Assembly: GCA_965261535.1 (NCBI GenBank)
Contig: OZ253469.1
Location: forward strand, 1,116,001 to 1,180,000
DNA: 64,000 nt
Source: VXNE01 sp965261535
GTDB taxonomy: Bacteria; Pseudomonadota; Gammaproteobacteria; Pseudomonadales; Azotimanducaceae
Direction of reading: 5' to 3'
Of this stretch, positions 25,795-34,193 are shown in pieces; within the stretch, counting starts at the first letter, position 1, and each line of letters opens with the position of its first letter. Below the pieces are notes generated by a model, which saw only the letters and a list, made by a program, of their open reading frames with translations, ran no database searches and was not told where the DNA came from. The position numbers were made by a program, and so were the translations under genes.

Positions 25795-26770
25795 AACGAA
25801 TCCTCGGGTCTACCCACGCCAGCAACAGGTCGGACAGCAGGATGCCGACGACCGTCAGGACCGCCAACCACATGAGAAGGCTTCCGGCCAGGAACATGTC
25901 CTGGTTGAGGAGCGCCTGCAGCAGCAGCGGGCCTATGGTCGGCAGCCCCATCACCAGGGATACCAGCGCCTCACCGGAAACCAGCGCCGGCAGCATCAGC
26001 CCGATGTTGCTGATGAAGGGGTTGATGGCTATGCGCACCGGATACTTCAGCACCAGCTTCAATGGCTTGACGCCCTTCGCCCGGGCGGTGACCACGTAAG
26101 GCTTGTTCAGTTCGTCGAGCAGGTTCGCGCGCAGGATGCGCATCGTGAACGCCGCGGAGCCCAATCCGACGATCACCATCGGCAACCAGAGGTGCGCCAG
26201 CATGTCGACCACGCGGCCCCAACCCCAGGGGGCGTCCTCGTACTCGGGCGAGAACAGCCCGCCGGTGCTCACCCCGAACCACTCGAAACCGAGGTGCATG
26301 AAGATCAGCGCCATCAGGAACGGCGGCGTCGCCAATCCCACCAGGGCGATACTCGTCATCACGTAGTCGCCAATCGAGTACTGGCGGACCGCGGAATAGA
26401 TGCCAACGGGCAGGGCCACGATCCAGGTGAAGAACAGCGCCGAAAGGGTAATCGACAGCGTATAGCCCAACCGTTCCCATACCAGTTCGTTCACGGGCCG
26501 CTCGAACACGTAGGAATACCCCATGTCCCCGATCAGGAATTTGCCCGCCCAGTAGAAGTATTGCTGCACCATGGGCTTGTCCAGGTGGTACTGGGCCCGC
26601 AGGTTCTGCACGTATTCCTCCGTCGGGGCGATGCCCTGGGCCGCCAGACGATCCAGCGTCGACGAAACGACGTCGCCTTCCGGCAACTGAATGACCGTAA
26701 ATATGATGACTGAGATAATGGCAAGCGTGGGAATCAAGCCCATCAGCCGGGATACGACGTAAGACCGCAT
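25787..26770 (-). CDS. ABC transporter permease, peptide/nickel type (OppB-like)
   Basis: 327 residues with six helices. The N-terminus MRSYVVSRLMGLIPTLAIISVIIF is typical of OppB/DppB, and the EAA-type loop is VVTARAKGVKPLKLVLKYPVR. It pairs with the OppC-like protein. The start ATG overlaps the stop of the preceding binding-protein gene as TAATG, implying translational coupling. A degraded copy of its first 14 codons survives near 31345-31400, showing that the binding-protein plus permease unit was once duplicated. Confidence 0.93.
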   Translation of the reverse strand: MRSYVVSRLMGLIPTLAIISVIIFTVIQLPEGDVVSSTLDRLAAQGIAPTEEYVQNLRAQYHLDKPMVQQYFYWAGKFLIGDMGYSYVFERPVNELVWERLGYTLSITLSALFFTWIVALPVGIYSAVRQYSIGDYVMTSIALVGLATPPFLMALIFMHLGFEWFGVSTGGLFSPEYEDAPWGWGRVVDMLAHLWLPMVIVGLGSAAFTMRILRANLLDELNKPYVVTARAKGVKPLKLVLKYPVRIAINPFISNIGLMLPALVSGEALVSLVMGLPTIGPLLLQALLNQDMFLAGSLLMWLAVLTVVGILLSDLLLAWVDPRIRFE

Positions 26771-28806
26771 TATTCCTGCCCGTCCCGCCCGTGCCCGTCT
26801 TGCCCGTCCGTTTCGTCGATGTACCAGGTCGCCGGATGGTAGGGCGTCGTCCAGCGATTATCCGCGCCCCATATGCCGTTGGGCACCACGTTCTTGAGCC
26901 GACTGGAGATCGCTATCGGATGCGGCGCGTTACCCACCGTGCCTATGGCCCAGAGGTTGTCCGCAGCGGCCTGCAGGAGCGTCTTGGCGGCCTTCGCGCG
27001 GCGTGCCTCGTCGGTGGCGCTGAGCAGTTCACCGCCCCAGTACTGCAGGTTGCGGATGAACTCGGGCGGCTCTTCGCCGATTTCGCCGTCGGTCTGGTGG
27101 TAACGCCCCCAGTGGTTCCACATCGTCATGTCCCAGCCGGCCCGGTGCGGATAGAACCAGTCCGGCCAGTGGGGGAACAGGATGTCCGTCACCTTGTCCG
27201 CGTGCCACGCCGTCATCTGCATCTTGTTGGCCTGGGCCCGCTCGGTTTGCAGGCGCCTCTCGATGATCTTGAGGCGCAGGTCGATGCCGACTTCACGCCA
27301 ATAGTCCCGCACCAACTCCAGGCTGATCCCCTTCGGCGTCTCGAAATCTATGAACTCGAGGGTGATGATCAGCGGCGCCCCGTCCGGGTATTCGCGCAGA
27401 CCGTCGCCGTCGACATCGAAAAGGCCGAGTTCGTCCAGCAGCGCGCGAGAGTAGTCCGGATCGTAGCGAATATGAGTCTGGGAGAACCGTTTCTCGTACC
27501 AGCGGCTCGACGGGTGCACCGACACCTGGCTCGGCGTTCCCCGGCCGAAGTAGATGACCTCGTTCATCTGATCGCGGTCGATCGCGTGGGAGAGCGCGCG
27601 GATGAAGCGCCGCTCGCCCTTGCCCCACACCAGTTCCCGGTACTTGAGATCATCGTAGTTGTAGTTTGGCTGTATGGCCACGTCGGCGACGTGCAGGCGG
27701 CGCCAGATGAGCACCTTGTTGACGCCCTTCCTCTCCCCGAGCTTGAGCAAGGGTATATTCGGGGTATCGAGCGTGTGGCCGGTGAAGTCGAGCTGGCCGG
27801 TAGCGGCCTGGAACGTGATCATCTGCGAGTTCTCGAGCACGACGATCACGTCGAGGGCGTCGATGTACGGCAACTGGTTGCCGGCGGGATCTATCTTGAA
27901 GTAGTAGGGGTTGCGTTCCAGGCGCAGCTTGGTGGGCGTGCGCTCCACCGCTCTGAAAGAGCGCAGGGTGGGCACGTGCGGGGCGTCCTCGTTGCCCCAT
28001 CCGCGCAACTGGTTGAACATGGCCATCCAGGTGACGTGACCCTTTTCCTTCACCAGGGCGTCGAGTTCGTCCCGGTCCCTGTACGCCGGGTGATAGTCCT
28101 TCAGGAAGTGCATTGGATCGACGAAGTGGCTGCCGAAGAAGGCGAAGTAGTTGGCGAACATCGGGTTCGGCTTCGGGAAGACGTACTGGAAGGTCAGGTC
28201 ATCGACCGTGACGAACTTCGCTCCGCGCACGGCGACGTTCGTCAACGGCTGCATTTCCGGATCCAGCCAGTCGTGGTTGAACCGGAACATGAAGTCGTCG
28301 GAGGTCAGCGGCGCGCCGTCGGACCACTTGATCCCCGGACGCAGGCGGATCGTCGTGACGCGGCCGTCTTCGCTCACGCTCCAGGACTCCGCCAGGTTCG
28401 GCAGGACGTTGCGCAGGTCCGCGGAAATCGTCAGCGCGTGCTCCCAGGCGAAGAATTGCCACCCGTCCCAAAGCGTGATGCGCGCCTTGCCGCCGTACTT
28501 GCCGATACGCTCGTAGGGATGGCTGACGACGGGGTCGTCCGGCAGGCGGTCCGCCACCGGCGGAAGGTCGCGGCCGTCGAGCATCGGGCTCTGGGAGAAC
28601 TGCGTGATGCCGAGTTCGCTCGCGGTCTTCGGCGGGGCGAACCACTCCGGCGGCATGTTACTTGCGAGGGGCGCCCCCTCGCGCTCCTCTTTCATGCGAG
28701 GGACACCCTCGCGCTGCCCGGCTGAGGGCTCCGACGCGATGTCCTCTTCGGCGACGCAGACTGTCGCGCCCATCGCAAGGCAGACCCACACACCGGCAAA
28801 TTTCAT
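26770..28806 (-). CDS. Substrate-binding protein 1, SBP_bac_5 (OppA) family
   Basis: 678 residues from ATG 28806: signal peptide FAGVWVCLAMGATVCVA, an insertion of about 30 residues encoded by palindromic repeats (28661-28740), then a family-5 solute-binding protein (LTISADLRNVLPNLAESWSVSEDG, RLRPGIKWSDGAPLTSDDF). It ends YIDETDGQDGHGRDGQE. It captures a peptide-like ligand for the adjacent permeases. The frame is open further to ATG 28992 through a second palindrome array, which would add 62 residues before the signal peptide; I prefer 28806. It is about 80% identical by eye to proteins 2 and 3. It is coupled to the OppB-like gene. Confidence 0.9.
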   Translation of the reverse strand: MKFAGVWVCLAMGATVCVAEEDIASEPSAGQREGVPRMKEEREGAPLASNMPPEWFAPPKTASELGITQFSQSPMLDGRDLPPVADRLPDDPVVSHPYERIGKYGGKARITLWDGWQFFAWEHALTISADLRNVLPNLAESWSVSEDGRVTTIRLRPGIKWSDGAPLTSDDFMFRFNHDWLDPEMQPLTNVAVRGAKFVTVDDLTFQYVFPKPNPMFANYFAFFGSHFVDPMHFLKDYHPAYRDRDELDALVKEKGHVTWMAMFNQLRGWGNEDAPHVPTLRSFRAVERTPTKLRLERNPYYFKIDPAGNQLPYIDALDVIVVLENSQMITFQAATGQLDFTGHTLDTPNIPLLKLGERKGVNKVLIWRRLHVADVAIQPNYNYDDLKYRELVWGKGERRFIRALSHAIDRDQMNEVIYFGRGTPSQVSVHPSSRWYEKRFSQTHIRYDPDYSRALLDELGLFDVDGDGLREYPDGAPLIITLEFIDFETPKGISLELVRDYWREVGIDLRLKIIERRLQTERAQANKMQMTAWHADKVTDILFPHWPDWFYPHRAGWDMTMWNHWGRYHQTDGEIGEEPPEFIRNLQYWGGELLSATDEARRAKAAKTLLQAAADNLWAIGTVGNAPHPIAISSRLKNVVPNGIWGADNRWTTPYHPATWYIDETDGQDGHGRDGQE
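28661..28740 (-). repeat. In-frame palindromic insertion in binding protein 1
   Basis: Two perfect palindromes (28664, loop CGC; 28696, loop ACA) inside the coding sequence between the signal peptide and the mature domain. They encode about 30 residues (REGVPRMKEE, REGAPLAS). Confidence 0.88.
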
Positions 28807-28985
28807 GCGAGGGGTCTCCCCTCGCGCTGCTCTTTCATGCGAGGGACACCCTCGCGCACCTCTTTCGTGCGAGGGACACCCTCGCGCACCTCTTTCGTGC
28901 GAGGGACACCCTCGCGCACCCGGGCTGAAGGCTGTTTTCATGCGAGGGGTCTCCCCTCGCGCTCCCCGGCTGAAGGCTCCGCTAA
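28801..28985 (-). repeat. Palindromic repeat array upstream of binding protein 1
   Basis: Five perfect palindromes starting at 28807, 28839, 28869, 28899 and 28942. The middle three are tandem 30-bp units with loop ACA and the outer two have loop TCT. The array stays open in the gene's frame and separates two MKF start codons (28992 and 28806), as if inserted within the first codons. Confidence 0.88.
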
Positions 28986-29089
28986 ACTTCATCGGGCCAT
29001 GATGGCGACTGCCCTGCCGCCGCGTCAACAAGCGCGTTCTACCGATGCGCGGCAAAGGGGAATCGCAGCCCGGCTGGACATCGACGTTG

Positions 29090-31276
29090 CTACTCCTTCT
29101 CGTCGTCCGTTTCGTCGATGTACCAGGTGGCCGGATGGTAGGCCATCGTCCAGCGGTTGTCCGCGCCCCAGATGCCGTTCGGCACCACGTTCTTGAGACG
29201 CCTCGAAACCGCCACGGGCTGCGGCGCGTTGCCCACCGTGCCGATGGCCCAGAGGTTGTCCGCGGCGGCCCGCAGGAGTGTCTTGGCGGCTTTTGTGCGA
29301 TGCGCCTCATCGGTGGCGGTGAGCAGTTGACCGCCCCAGTACTGCAGGTTGCGGATGAGTTCGGGCGGCTCCTCCCCGAGTTCCCCGTCGCTCTGGTAGT
29401 ACCGCCCCCAGTGGTTCCACATCGTCATGTCCCAGCCGCTCCTGTGCGGATAGAACCAGTCCGGCCAGTGGGGAAACAGGATGTCCGTCACCTTGTCCGC
29501 GTGCCAGGCGGTCATCTGCATCTTGTTGGCCTGGGCGCGTTCGGTTTGCAGGCGACTCTCGATCGACTTCAGGCGCAGGTCGATGCCCACTTCGCGCCAA
29601 TAGTCCCGCACCAGCTCCAGCGCGATCCCCTTGGGCGTCTCGCGATCCAGAAACTCGAGCGTGATGATGAGCTGCGACCCGTCCGCGTACTCCCGCAGGC
29701 CGTCGCCGTCGACGTCGAAAAGGCCGAGTTCGTCCAGCAGCGCGCGGGAGTAGTCCGGGTCGTAGCGAATATGCGCCTGGGCGAAGCGTTTCTCGTACCA
29801 GCGGCTCGACGGGTGCGCGGTCACCTGGCTCGGCGTGCCACGGCCGAAGTAGATGACCTCGTTCATCTGGTCGCGGTCGATGGCGTGGGAAAGCGCGCGA
29901 ATGAAACGCCGCTCTCCCGTGCCCCACAGCAGTTCCCGGTACTTGGGGTCGTCGTAGTTGTAGTTCGGCTGTATGGCCACGTCGGCGACGTGCAGCCGGC
30001 GCCAGATGTACACCTTGTTGAGGCCCTTCGCCTCGCCGAGTTTGAGCAGCGGTATGTTCTGGGTCTCGAGGGCCAATGCGGCGAAGTCGAGCTGGCCGGT
30101 GGTCGCCTGGAAGGTGACCATCTGGGTGTTCTCCATCAGGATGATCACGTCGAGGGCGTCGATGTACGGCAACTGGTTGCCCGCGGGATCTATCTTGAAG
30201 TAATAGGGGTTGCGCTCGAGCCGCATCTTGGTGGGGGTGCGCTGCACCACCTTGAAAGAGCGCAGGGTGGGCACTTTCGGGGCGTCCTCGTTGCCCCAAC
30301 TGCGCAACCGGTTGAACATGGCCATCCAACTGACGTGACCCTTCTCCTTCACCAGGGCGTCGAGTTCGTCCCTGTCCCTGTACGCCGGGTGATAGTCCTT
30401 CAGGAAGTGCATGGGATCGACGAAGTGGCTGCCGAAGAACGCGAAGTAGTTGGGGAACATCGGGTTCGGCCTCGGGAACACGTACTGGAAAGTCAGGTCG
30501 TCGACGACGACGAACGTAGCGCCCCGCACGGCCACGTTAGTCAATGGCTGCATTTCCTTGTCCAGCCAGTCGTGGTTGAACCGGAACATGAAGTCGTTGG
30601 AGGTCAGGGGCGCGCCGTCCGACCACTTTATTCCCGGACGCAGGCGGATCGTCGTGACGCGGCCGTCTTCGCTCACGCTCCAGGACTCCGCCAGGTTGGG
30701 CAGGACGTTGCGCAGGTCCGCGGAAATCGTGAGCGCGTGCTCCCAGTTGAAAAAATGCCAGATATCCCAGAGGGTGATCCGCGCCTTGCCGCCGTACTTG
30801 CCGATGCGCTCGTAGGGATGGCTGACGACGGGGTCGTCCGGCAGGCGGTCTTCCACCGGAGGAAGGTCGCGGCCGTCCAGCATCGGGCTCTGGGAGAAAC
30901 GCGTGATGCCGAGTTCGCTCGCGGTCTTCGGCGGGGCGAACCACTCCGGCGGCATATTGCTTGCGAGGGGTGCCCCCTCGCGCTGCTCTTTCTCGCGAGG
31001 GACACCCTCGCGCTGCTCTTTCATGCGAGGGACACCCTCGCGCTGCTCTTTCATGCGAGGGACACCCTCGCGCTGCTCTTTCATGCGAGGGACACCCTCG
31101 CGCTGCTCTTTCATGCGAGGGACACCCTCGCGCTCCCGGGCTGAGGGCTCCTTTCTCGCGAGGGGTGCCCCCTCGCGCTCCCCGGCTGAAGGCTCTGGCG
31201 CGATGTCCTCTTCGGCGACACAGACCGTCGCGCCCATCGCAACGCATACCCACGCACCGGCAACGCCAAACTTCAT
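29090..31276 (-). CDS. Substrate-binding protein 2, SBP_bac_5 (OppA) family
   Basis: 728 residues: signal peptide (MKFGVAGAWVCVAMGATVCVA), the longest palindrome-encoded insertion of the set (about 85 residues including four REGVPRMKEQ units, one REGVPREKEQ and REGAPLAS), then the SBP_bac_5 domain (NVLPNLAESWSVSEDG; SDGAPLTSNDFMFRFNHDW; FIRALSHAIDRDQMNEVIYFGRGTPSQ). It ends YIDETDDEKE. It should be a periplasmic ligand receptor for the OppBC-like permeases. No ribosome site is obvious before ATG 31276, and a pseudogene scar lies immediately upstream, so its expression may depend on read-through. Confidence 0.9.
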   Translation of the reverse strand: MKFGVAGAWVCVAMGATVCVAEEDIAPEPSAGEREGAPLARKEPSAREREGVPRMKEQREGVPRMKEQREGVPRMKEQREGVPRMKEQREGVPREKEQREGAPLASNMPPEWFAPPKTASELGITRFSQSPMLDGRDLPPVEDRLPDDPVVSHPYERIGKYGGKARITLWDIWHFFNWEHALTISADLRNVLPNLAESWSVSEDGRVTTIRLRPGIKWSDGAPLTSNDFMFRFNHDWLDKEMQPLTNVAVRGATFVVVDDLTFQYVFPRPNPMFPNYFAFFGSHFVDPMHFLKDYHPAYRDRDELDALVKEKGHVSWMAMFNRLRSWGNEDAPKVPTLRSFKVVQRTPTKMRLERNPYYFKIDPAGNQLPYIDALDVIILMENTQMVTFQATTGQLDFAALALETQNIPLLKLGEAKGLNKVYIWRRLHVADVAIQPNYNYDDPKYRELLWGTGERRFIRALSHAIDRDQMNEVIYFGRGTPSQVTAHPSSRWYEKRFAQAHIRYDPDYSRALLDELGLFDVDGDGLREYADGSQLIITLEFLDRETPKGIALELVRDYWREVGIDLRLKSIESRLQTERAQANKMQMTAWHADKVTDILFPHWPDWFYPHRSGWDMTMWNHWGRYYQSDGELGEEPPELIRNLQYWGGQLLTATDEAHRTKAAKTLLRAAADNLWAIGTVGNAPQPVAVSRRLKNVVPNGIWGADNRWTMAYHPATWYIDETDDEKE
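30961..31200 (-). repeat. In-frame palindromic array in binding protein 2
   Basis: Seven perfect palindromes starting at 30963, 30995, 31025, 31055, 31085, 31115 and 31158. The five central ones are tandem with a 30-bp period and loop ACA; the outer two have 8-bp arms and loop TGC. All lie within the coding region just after the signal peptide. Confidence 0.92.
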
Positions 31277-31278
31277 CT

Positions 31279-31397
31279 ACCGCGCCCAGTGGTTCCACAT
31301 GGCCATGTCCAAGGGGGAGCGGTGTGGATAAAACCAGTCCGGCACCCGGGGGAAATGGGGATCAAGCCAATCAGCCGGGACACGACGTAACACCGCA
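31279..31397 (-). pseudogene. Recombination scar: OppB start fused to binding-protein fragment
   Basis: Read on the minus strand from about 31400, the first 14 codons of an OppB-like gene (V/MRCYVVSRLIGLIP) run straight into VPDWFYPHRSPLDMAMWNHWAR and a stop. This last stretch is a piece of a binding-protein C-terminal domain (VPDWFYPHRSGWDIAMWNHWARYYQ in proteins 4 and 5). It shows that an SBP-permease unit was duplicated and then collapsed by deletion. Confidence 0.75.
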
Positions 31398-33530
31398 CTA
31401 CTCTTGCCCGTGCTGCTCGTCAGTCTCGTCGATGTACCAGGTCGACGGGTGGTAGGGCGTCGTCCAGCGGTTGTCCGCGCCCCAGATGCCGTTCGGCACC
31501 ACGTTCTTGAGCCGCCTCGAAACCGCCACCGGATGCGGCGCGTTGCCCACCGTGCCGATGGCCCACAGGTTGTCCGCATGGCCCCGCAGCAGCGCCTTGG
31601 CGGCTTTCGTGCGATGCGCCTCGTCGGTGGCGGTGAGGAGCTGACCGCCCCAGTACTGCAGGTTGCGGATGAGTTCGGGCGGCTCTTCCCCGAGTTCCCC
31701 GTCGCTCTGGTGGTACCGCCCCCAGTGGTTCCACATAGTCATGTCCCAGCCGGCCCGGTGCGGATAGAACCAGTCCGGCCAGTGGGGAAACAGGATGTCC
31801 GTCACCTTGTCCGCGTGCCACGCCGTCATCTGCATCTTGTTGGCCATGGCCCGTTCCGCCTGCAGGCGTCTCTCGATAGATTTCAGGCGCAGGTCGATGC
31901 CAACTTCGCGCCAATAGTCCCGCACCAGCTCCAGGCTGATCCCCTTGGGCGTCTCGAAATCTATGAACTCGAGCGTGATGATCAACGGCGACCCGTCCGG
32001 GTATTCGCGCAGGCCGTCCCCATCGACATCCAAAAGGCCGAGTTCGTCCAGCAGCTCGCGGGAGTAGTCCGGATCGTAGCGAATATGGGCCTCGGCGAAA
32101 CCCTTCTCGTACCAGCGGCTCGACCAGTGCGCGGTCACCTGGCTCGGCGTGCCCCGGCCGAAGTAGATGACCTCGTTCATCTGATCGCGGTCGATGGCGT
32201 GCGAGAGCGCGCGGATGAAGCGCCGCTCTCCCGTGCCCCACAGCAGCTTCCGATACTTGGGGTCGTCGTAGTTGTAGTTCGGCTGTATGGCCACGTCAAC
32301 GACGTGCAGGCGGCGCCAGATGTGCACCTTGTTGACGCCCTTCGCCTCGCCGAGCTTGAGCAGGGGTATGTTCTGGGTCTCGAGCGTGAAGGAGGTGAAG
32401 TCGAGCTGGCCGGTGGCGGCCTGGAACGTGATCATCTGCGAGTTCTCGAGCAGGATGATCACGTCCACCGCGTCGACGTACGGCAACTGGTTGCCCGCGG
32501 GATCGACCTTGAAGTAATAGGGGTTGCGCTCCATCCGCATCTTGGTGGGCGTGCGCTGCACCACCTTGAAGGCGCGCAGGGTGGGCACCTTCCAGGCGTC
32601 CGCGTGACCCCAGCTACGCAACTGGTTGAACATGGCCATCCAGGTGACGTGACCCTTCTCCTTCACCAGCGCGTTGAGTTCGTCCCTGTCCCTGTACGCC
32701 GGGTGGTAGTCCTTGAAGAAGTGCATGGGGTCGACCCAGCGGCTGGCGTAGAAGGCGTAGTAGTTGACGAACGTCGGGTTCGGCCTCGGGAACACGATCT
32801 GGAAGGTCAGGTCGTCGATGACGACGAACGACGCGCCCCGCACGGCCACGTTCGTCAGCGGCTGCATCTCCGGGTCCAGCCAGTCGTGGTTGAACGAGAA
32901 CATGAAGTCGTTGGAGGTCAGGGGCACGCCATCGGACCATTTGATGCCGGGCCGCAGGCGGATCGTCGTGACGTGGCCGTCCTCGCTCACGCTCCAGGAC
33001 TCCGCGATGTTGGGCAGGACGTTGCGCAGGTCCGCCGAAATCGTCAGCGCGTGCTCATGGGGGAAAAAACGCCGATGGTCCCAAAGCGTGACCCGCGCCT
33101 TGCCGCCGTACTTGCCTATGCGCTCGTAGGGATGGCTGACGACGGGGTCCTCCGGGAGGCGTTCCTCCACTGGAGGAAGATCCTGGCCGTCCAGGATCGG
33201 GCTTTGGGAGAAATGCGTGATGCCGAGTTCGCTCGCGGTCTTCGGCGGGGCGAACCACTCCGGCGGCATATTGCTTGCGAGGGGTGCCCCCTCGCGCTGC
33301 TCTTTCCTGCGAGGGACACCCTCGCGCTGCTCTTTCCTGCGAGGGACACCCTCGCGCTGCTCTTTCCTGCGAGGGACACCCTCGCGCTCCCGGGCTGATG
33401 GCTCCTTTCTTGCGAGGGGCGCCCCCTCGCGCTCCCCGGCTGAAGGCTCTGGCGCAATGTCCTCTTCGGCGACACAGACTGTCGCGCCCATCGCAAGGCA
33501 GACCCATGCACCGGGAAAGCTCAACTTCAT
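31398..33530 (-). CDS. Substrate-binding protein 3, SBP_bac_5 (OppA) family
   Basis: 710 residues: signal peptide (MKLSFPGAWVCLAMGATVCVA), a palindrome-encoded insertion of about 65 residues with three REGVPRRKEQ units, then the family-5 domain, ending YIDETDEQHGQE. Mature-domain motifs match proteins 1 and 2 with scattered substitutions (for example PHEHALTISADLRNVLPNIAES), so ligand preference may differ. I chose ATG 33530 to place the signal peptide at the N-terminus; the upstream stretch (TRRQSSRHDGP) is conserved at nucleotide level before proteins 1 and 3-5 and is probably the shared leader. The OppB-start scar directly follows the gene. Confidence 0.9.
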   Translation of the reverse strand: MKLSFPGAWVCLAMGATVCVAEEDIAPEPSAGEREGAPLARKEPSAREREGVPRRKEQREGVPRRKEQREGVPRRKEQREGAPLASNMPPEWFAPPKTASELGITHFSQSPILDGQDLPPVEERLPEDPVVSHPYERIGKYGGKARVTLWDHRRFFPHEHALTISADLRNVLPNIAESWSVSEDGHVTTIRLRPGIKWSDGVPLTSNDFMFSFNHDWLDPEMQPLTNVAVRGASFVVIDDLTFQIVFPRPNPTFVNYYAFYASRWVDPMHFFKDYHPAYRDRDELNALVKEKGHVTWMAMFNQLRSWGHADAWKVPTLRAFKVVQRTPTKMRMERNPYYFKVDPAGNQLPYVDAVDVIILLENSQMITFQAATGQLDFTSFTLETQNIPLLKLGEAKGVNKVHIWRRLHVVDVAIQPNYNYDDPKYRKLLWGTGERRFIRALSHAIDRDQMNEVIYFGRGTPSQVTAHWSSRWYEKGFAEAHIRYDPDYSRELLDELGLLDVDGDGLREYPDGSPLIITLEFIDFETPKGISLELVRDYWREVGIDLRLKSIERRLQAERAMANKMQMTAWHADKVTDILFPHWPDWFYPHRAGWDMTMWNHWGRYHQSDGELGEEPPELIRNLQYWGGQLLTATDEAHRTKAAKALLRGHADNLWAIGTVGNAPHPVAVSRRLKNVVPNGIWGADNRWTTPYHPSTWYIDETDEQHGQE
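33275..33450 (-). repeat. In-frame palindromic array in binding protein 3
   Basis: Five perfect palindromes starting at 33277, 33309, 33339, 33369 and 33412; the three central ones are tandem 30-bp units with loop ACA. The spacer differs by one base from array 2 (CTTTCCT instead of CTTTCAT), changing Met to Arg in every unit, so the units within a gene have been homogenised. Confidence 0.9.
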
Positions 33531-33638
33531 CGGGCCATCATGGCGACTGCTCTGACGCCGCGTCAACAAGCGCGTTCTACCGATACGGTTCAAGGCGGGA
33601 ATTAGCCCTTCGACCGTATCTCGAGACCTGGAACCTTA

Positions 33639-33915
33639 CTATTGCTTGTCAGGCGTTTCGTCGAAATACCAGGTCGCCGGATGGTAGGCGAGCGTCCAGC
33701 GATTGTCCCAGCCCCCGGATGCCGGTCGACGTCACGTTCTTCAAGCGCCTCGAGACGACCACGGGATTCGGCGCCTGTCCCACCGATGATCAGCGGCGAT
33801 CCGTCCGGGTTTTCCCGCAGGCCGTCGCCATCCACGTCGCGAATGCCCAGTTCGTCCAGCAGGCCACGTGCGTAGTTCGAGTCGTAGCGGATGTGCGCCT
33901 CGGCGAAGCGTTGTT
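33639..33915 (-). pseudogene. Internally deleted remnant of a binding protein (type 4/5)
   Basis: From the 5' side the frame reads RFAEAHIRYDSNYARGLLDELGIRDVDGDGLRENPDGSPLIIG and then jumps to VGQAPNPVVVSRRLKNVTSTGI..NRWTLAYHPATWYFDETPDKQ and a TAG at 33639-33641, in changed frames. About 200 residues between these blocks and all of the N-terminal half are missing. The YFDETP ending marks it as the protein 4/5 subtype. It is non-functional. Confidence 0.8.
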
Positions 33916-34010
33916 CGTCGGCGCATTCGGGACACCCATCGTTGGCGTATTCGGGACACCCATCCCCGATTTGGGGACACCCATGAAACACCGCCTCGGG
34001 GACACCCATA
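33915..34010 (-). repeat. Four short GATGGGTGTCCC-type repeats
   Basis: Four copies of ATGGGTGTCCC with variable spacers (two of them GATGGGTGTCCCGAA) between the pseudogene fragment and the Rpn-type gene. They are unrelated to the palindromes. Origin unknown; bases 34011-34193 show no gene. Confidence 0.6.
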
Positions 34011-34193
34011 GGCAAATGGAAGCCATGACGTTTGGACACGCAAGCAGTCGTCCAGAAAATGTGCATGGAGGGACGGGAGGCGCCGGCTTACGCGACCAAG
34101 GCAGATTGCCCCCCGTTTTTTCAGCGATTGCCCGTGGCGCGTCCAATGGCAACTGCCCGATCCTTTCGATCGAAAAAACATCGGGTGCAGTGC

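Noticed and set aside
26770..29310. 846-residue form of binding protein 1
   Set aside because: The first 106 residues are out-of-frame translation of the neighbouring binding protein 2 gene end; the signal peptide begins at 28806 (or 28992).
28604..33398. Long plus-strand open frames opposite the binding-protein genes
   Set aside because: They mirror the minus-strand genes, which carry clear family motifs and signal peptides; the plus-strand translations are Arg/Val/His-rich and resemble nothing. GC-rich codon bias keeps the shadow frames open.
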